Shown here piece by piece: positions 63,031-64,000 of a stretch of 64,000 nucleotides of DNA. Location: positions 620,001-684,000 of the forward strand of contig JANCMB010000001.1 in assembly GCA_031317595.1 (NCBI GenBank), given 5' to 3'. Numbering within the stretch: the first letter of the stretch is position 1; every line of letters begins with the position of its first letter. This DNA comes from Glutamicibacter sp. PS. GTDB lineage: Bacteria > Actinomycetota > Actinomycetes > Actinomycetales > Micrococcaceae. A program made the position numbers and the translations under genes. The notes under the pieces were generated by a model. The model ran no database searches and was not told where the DNA came from. It worked only from the letters and a program-made list of their open reading frames with translations.

Positions 63031-64000
63031 ATGACGCTGCTGAGCATGCTGCCGACCTCCATCCCCTCGCCGCCGGAAGAATTCTCGAAGTTTTCCATTG
63101 GTCCGCTGACCATTCACGCCTACGCGCTGTGCATCCTCGCCGGCATTCTGGTGGCCTTGTGGCTGACCAATCGCCGGTTGCGCGCCCGCGGCGGCAACGC
63201 CGACATGCTGTGGGATATCGCCATCTGGGCGATCCCCTTCGGCATTGTCGGCGGGCGGCTCTACCATGTGCTGATCACCGACCCGGCGTACTATCTGGGC
63301 GTGGGCGGCGGCACCGCCCACTGGGCCGAAATACCGCAGCTCTGGCTCGGTGGCCTGGGCATCATGGGCGCGGTTTCGCTTGGTGCGCTCGGCGCGTGGA
63401 TCGGTTGCCGACGCACCGGGATCCGGCTCTCGGCCTTCGCCGACGCCGCGGCCCCGGGCGTGCTGTTGGCCCAGGCCTTTGGACGCTGGGGTAACTGGTT
63501 CAACCAGGAACTCTTCGGTTCGCCCACCACCTTGCCGTGGGGTTTGGAGATCGACCCGACGAGCCACAACTTCCCACCCGGGCTACCGGCCGACACCCTG
63601 TTCCACCCCACCTTCCTCTACGAATCGTTGTGGAATGTGCTCGGGGTGTTCGTGCTGTTGGCGCTGGATAAGAAGTTCCGGCTCCACCGCGGCGCGATGT
63701 TCTGGTGCTACGTGATCTGGTACGGCATCGGCCGCACCTTCACCGAGTCGCTGCGCATCGACGCGGCCGAATCCATCCAGATCGGCCCGCTGGATCTGCG
63801 CATCCACCAGTGGCTGGCCATCGCCCTGGTGATCGGTGGAGCGCTGGCGCTGAGCTACGTGCTGGCCCGGCTACGCCCGACGGACAACGGTGAGATCTAC
63901 CTGCCAGGCCGTACCCCCGAGGCCTCCGTCGACGTAGCGGAGCCGAGCGAACAGCCGTCGAACACGGAGAATCATCCGGGGGAGCAGCCTCCGGGAACGG
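63031..64000 (+). CDS. lgt: Prolipoprotein diacylglyceryl transferase, C-terminal end outside the window
   Basis: Attaches diacylglycerol to the lipobox cysteine of prolipoproteins. About 323 codons are visible, up to the window end. Seven or so membrane segments are seen; key motifs are IPFGIVGGRLYHVL, WLGGLGIMGA and AQAFGRWGNWFNQELFG (Arg and Asn of the family signature). The part after about residue 285 is a hydrophilic, Pro/Glu-rich tail, typical of actinobacterial Lgt. Its lipoprotein substrates may include the Rieske protein at 27598-28077. It is downstream of trpA, a frequent actinobacterial arrangement. Confidence 0.94.
   Translation, partial: MTLLSMLPTSIPSPPEEFSKFSIGPLTIHAYALCILAGILVALWLTNRRLRARGGNADMLWDIAIWAIPFGIVGGRLYHVLITDPAYYLGVGGGTAHWAEIPQLWLGGLGIMGAVSLGALGAWIGCRRTGIRLSAFADAAAPGVLLAQAFGRWGNWFNQELFGSPTTLPWGLEIDPTSHNFPPGLPADTLFHPTFLYESLWNVLGVFVLLALDKKFRLHRGAMFWCYVIWYGIGRTFTESLRIDAAESIQIGPLDLRIHQWLAIALVIGGALALSYVLARLRPTDNGEIYLPGRTPEASVDVAEPSEQPSNTENHPGEQPPGT

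Overview
The window is 64 kb of chromosome from a high-GC Gram-positive actinobacterium. Gene content and order (parC - GNAT/CoA-ligase - sepH - DUF4193 - DUF3093/dut - DUF3710 - OB fold - DUF3159 - two TrkA proteins - APC permease - TRAM-type methyltransferase - acnA - dxs, and later hisI-trpE-trpCBA-lgt) point to the Micrococcaceae (Arthrobacter/Glutamicibacter relatives). This is inferred from synteny and protein families, not from a database search. There is no phage, insertion sequence, rRNA operon or CRISPR array. The region is almost entirely core chromosome.

Layout. 1-15 kb: the 5' part of parC, a protein acetyltransferase-like fusion, a phosphodiesterase pair, the division regulator sepH, a conserved actinobacterial block of DUF genes around dut, and a probable K+ module (two TrkA/RCK proteins divergent from a KimA-like permease). 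15-25 kb: aconitase, a phosphotransferase, an orphan ketoacyl synthase divergent from a TetR regulator, and a dxs operon with three poorly known genes. 25-43 kb: argG with an arginine-repressor-like box, an aldo/keto reductase, a Rieske lipoprotein, the fadA-fadB beta-oxidation pair, RNase D, a DUF6421-SDR-threonine aldolase operon, msrB, a rhodanese-SufE pair, zapE and a BenE transporter. 43-45 kb: a small antitoxin-like protein, a small secreted protein with a CRP-like site, and seven tRNA genes containing a 177-bp duplication. 45-64 kb: a PD-(D/E)XK nuclease-like protein; def-fmt-rsmB-rpe; an FMN riboswitch controlling pnuX-ribD-ribE-ribBA-ribH; hisE, hisG and hisF; then hisI-trpE-membrane protein-HGxxPAAW protein-trpC-trpB-trpA-lgt.

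Most transcription units end in long, nearly perfect inverted repeats, often shared by convergent genes. Several genes (the acetyltransferase fusion, KimA-like permease, phosphotransferase, TetR, hisE, hisI) have a TAnnnT -10-like hexamer 6-7 nt before the start codon and no Shine-Dalgarno, so they are probably read from leaderless mRNAs.

No clearly new multi-gene system is evident. The best leads are the DUF6421/SDR pair, the orphan ketoacyl synthase with its TetR operator, the KimA/TrkA arrangement, the secreted protein with the CRP-like site, the PD-(D/E)XK protein, and several unassigned palindromic operators.
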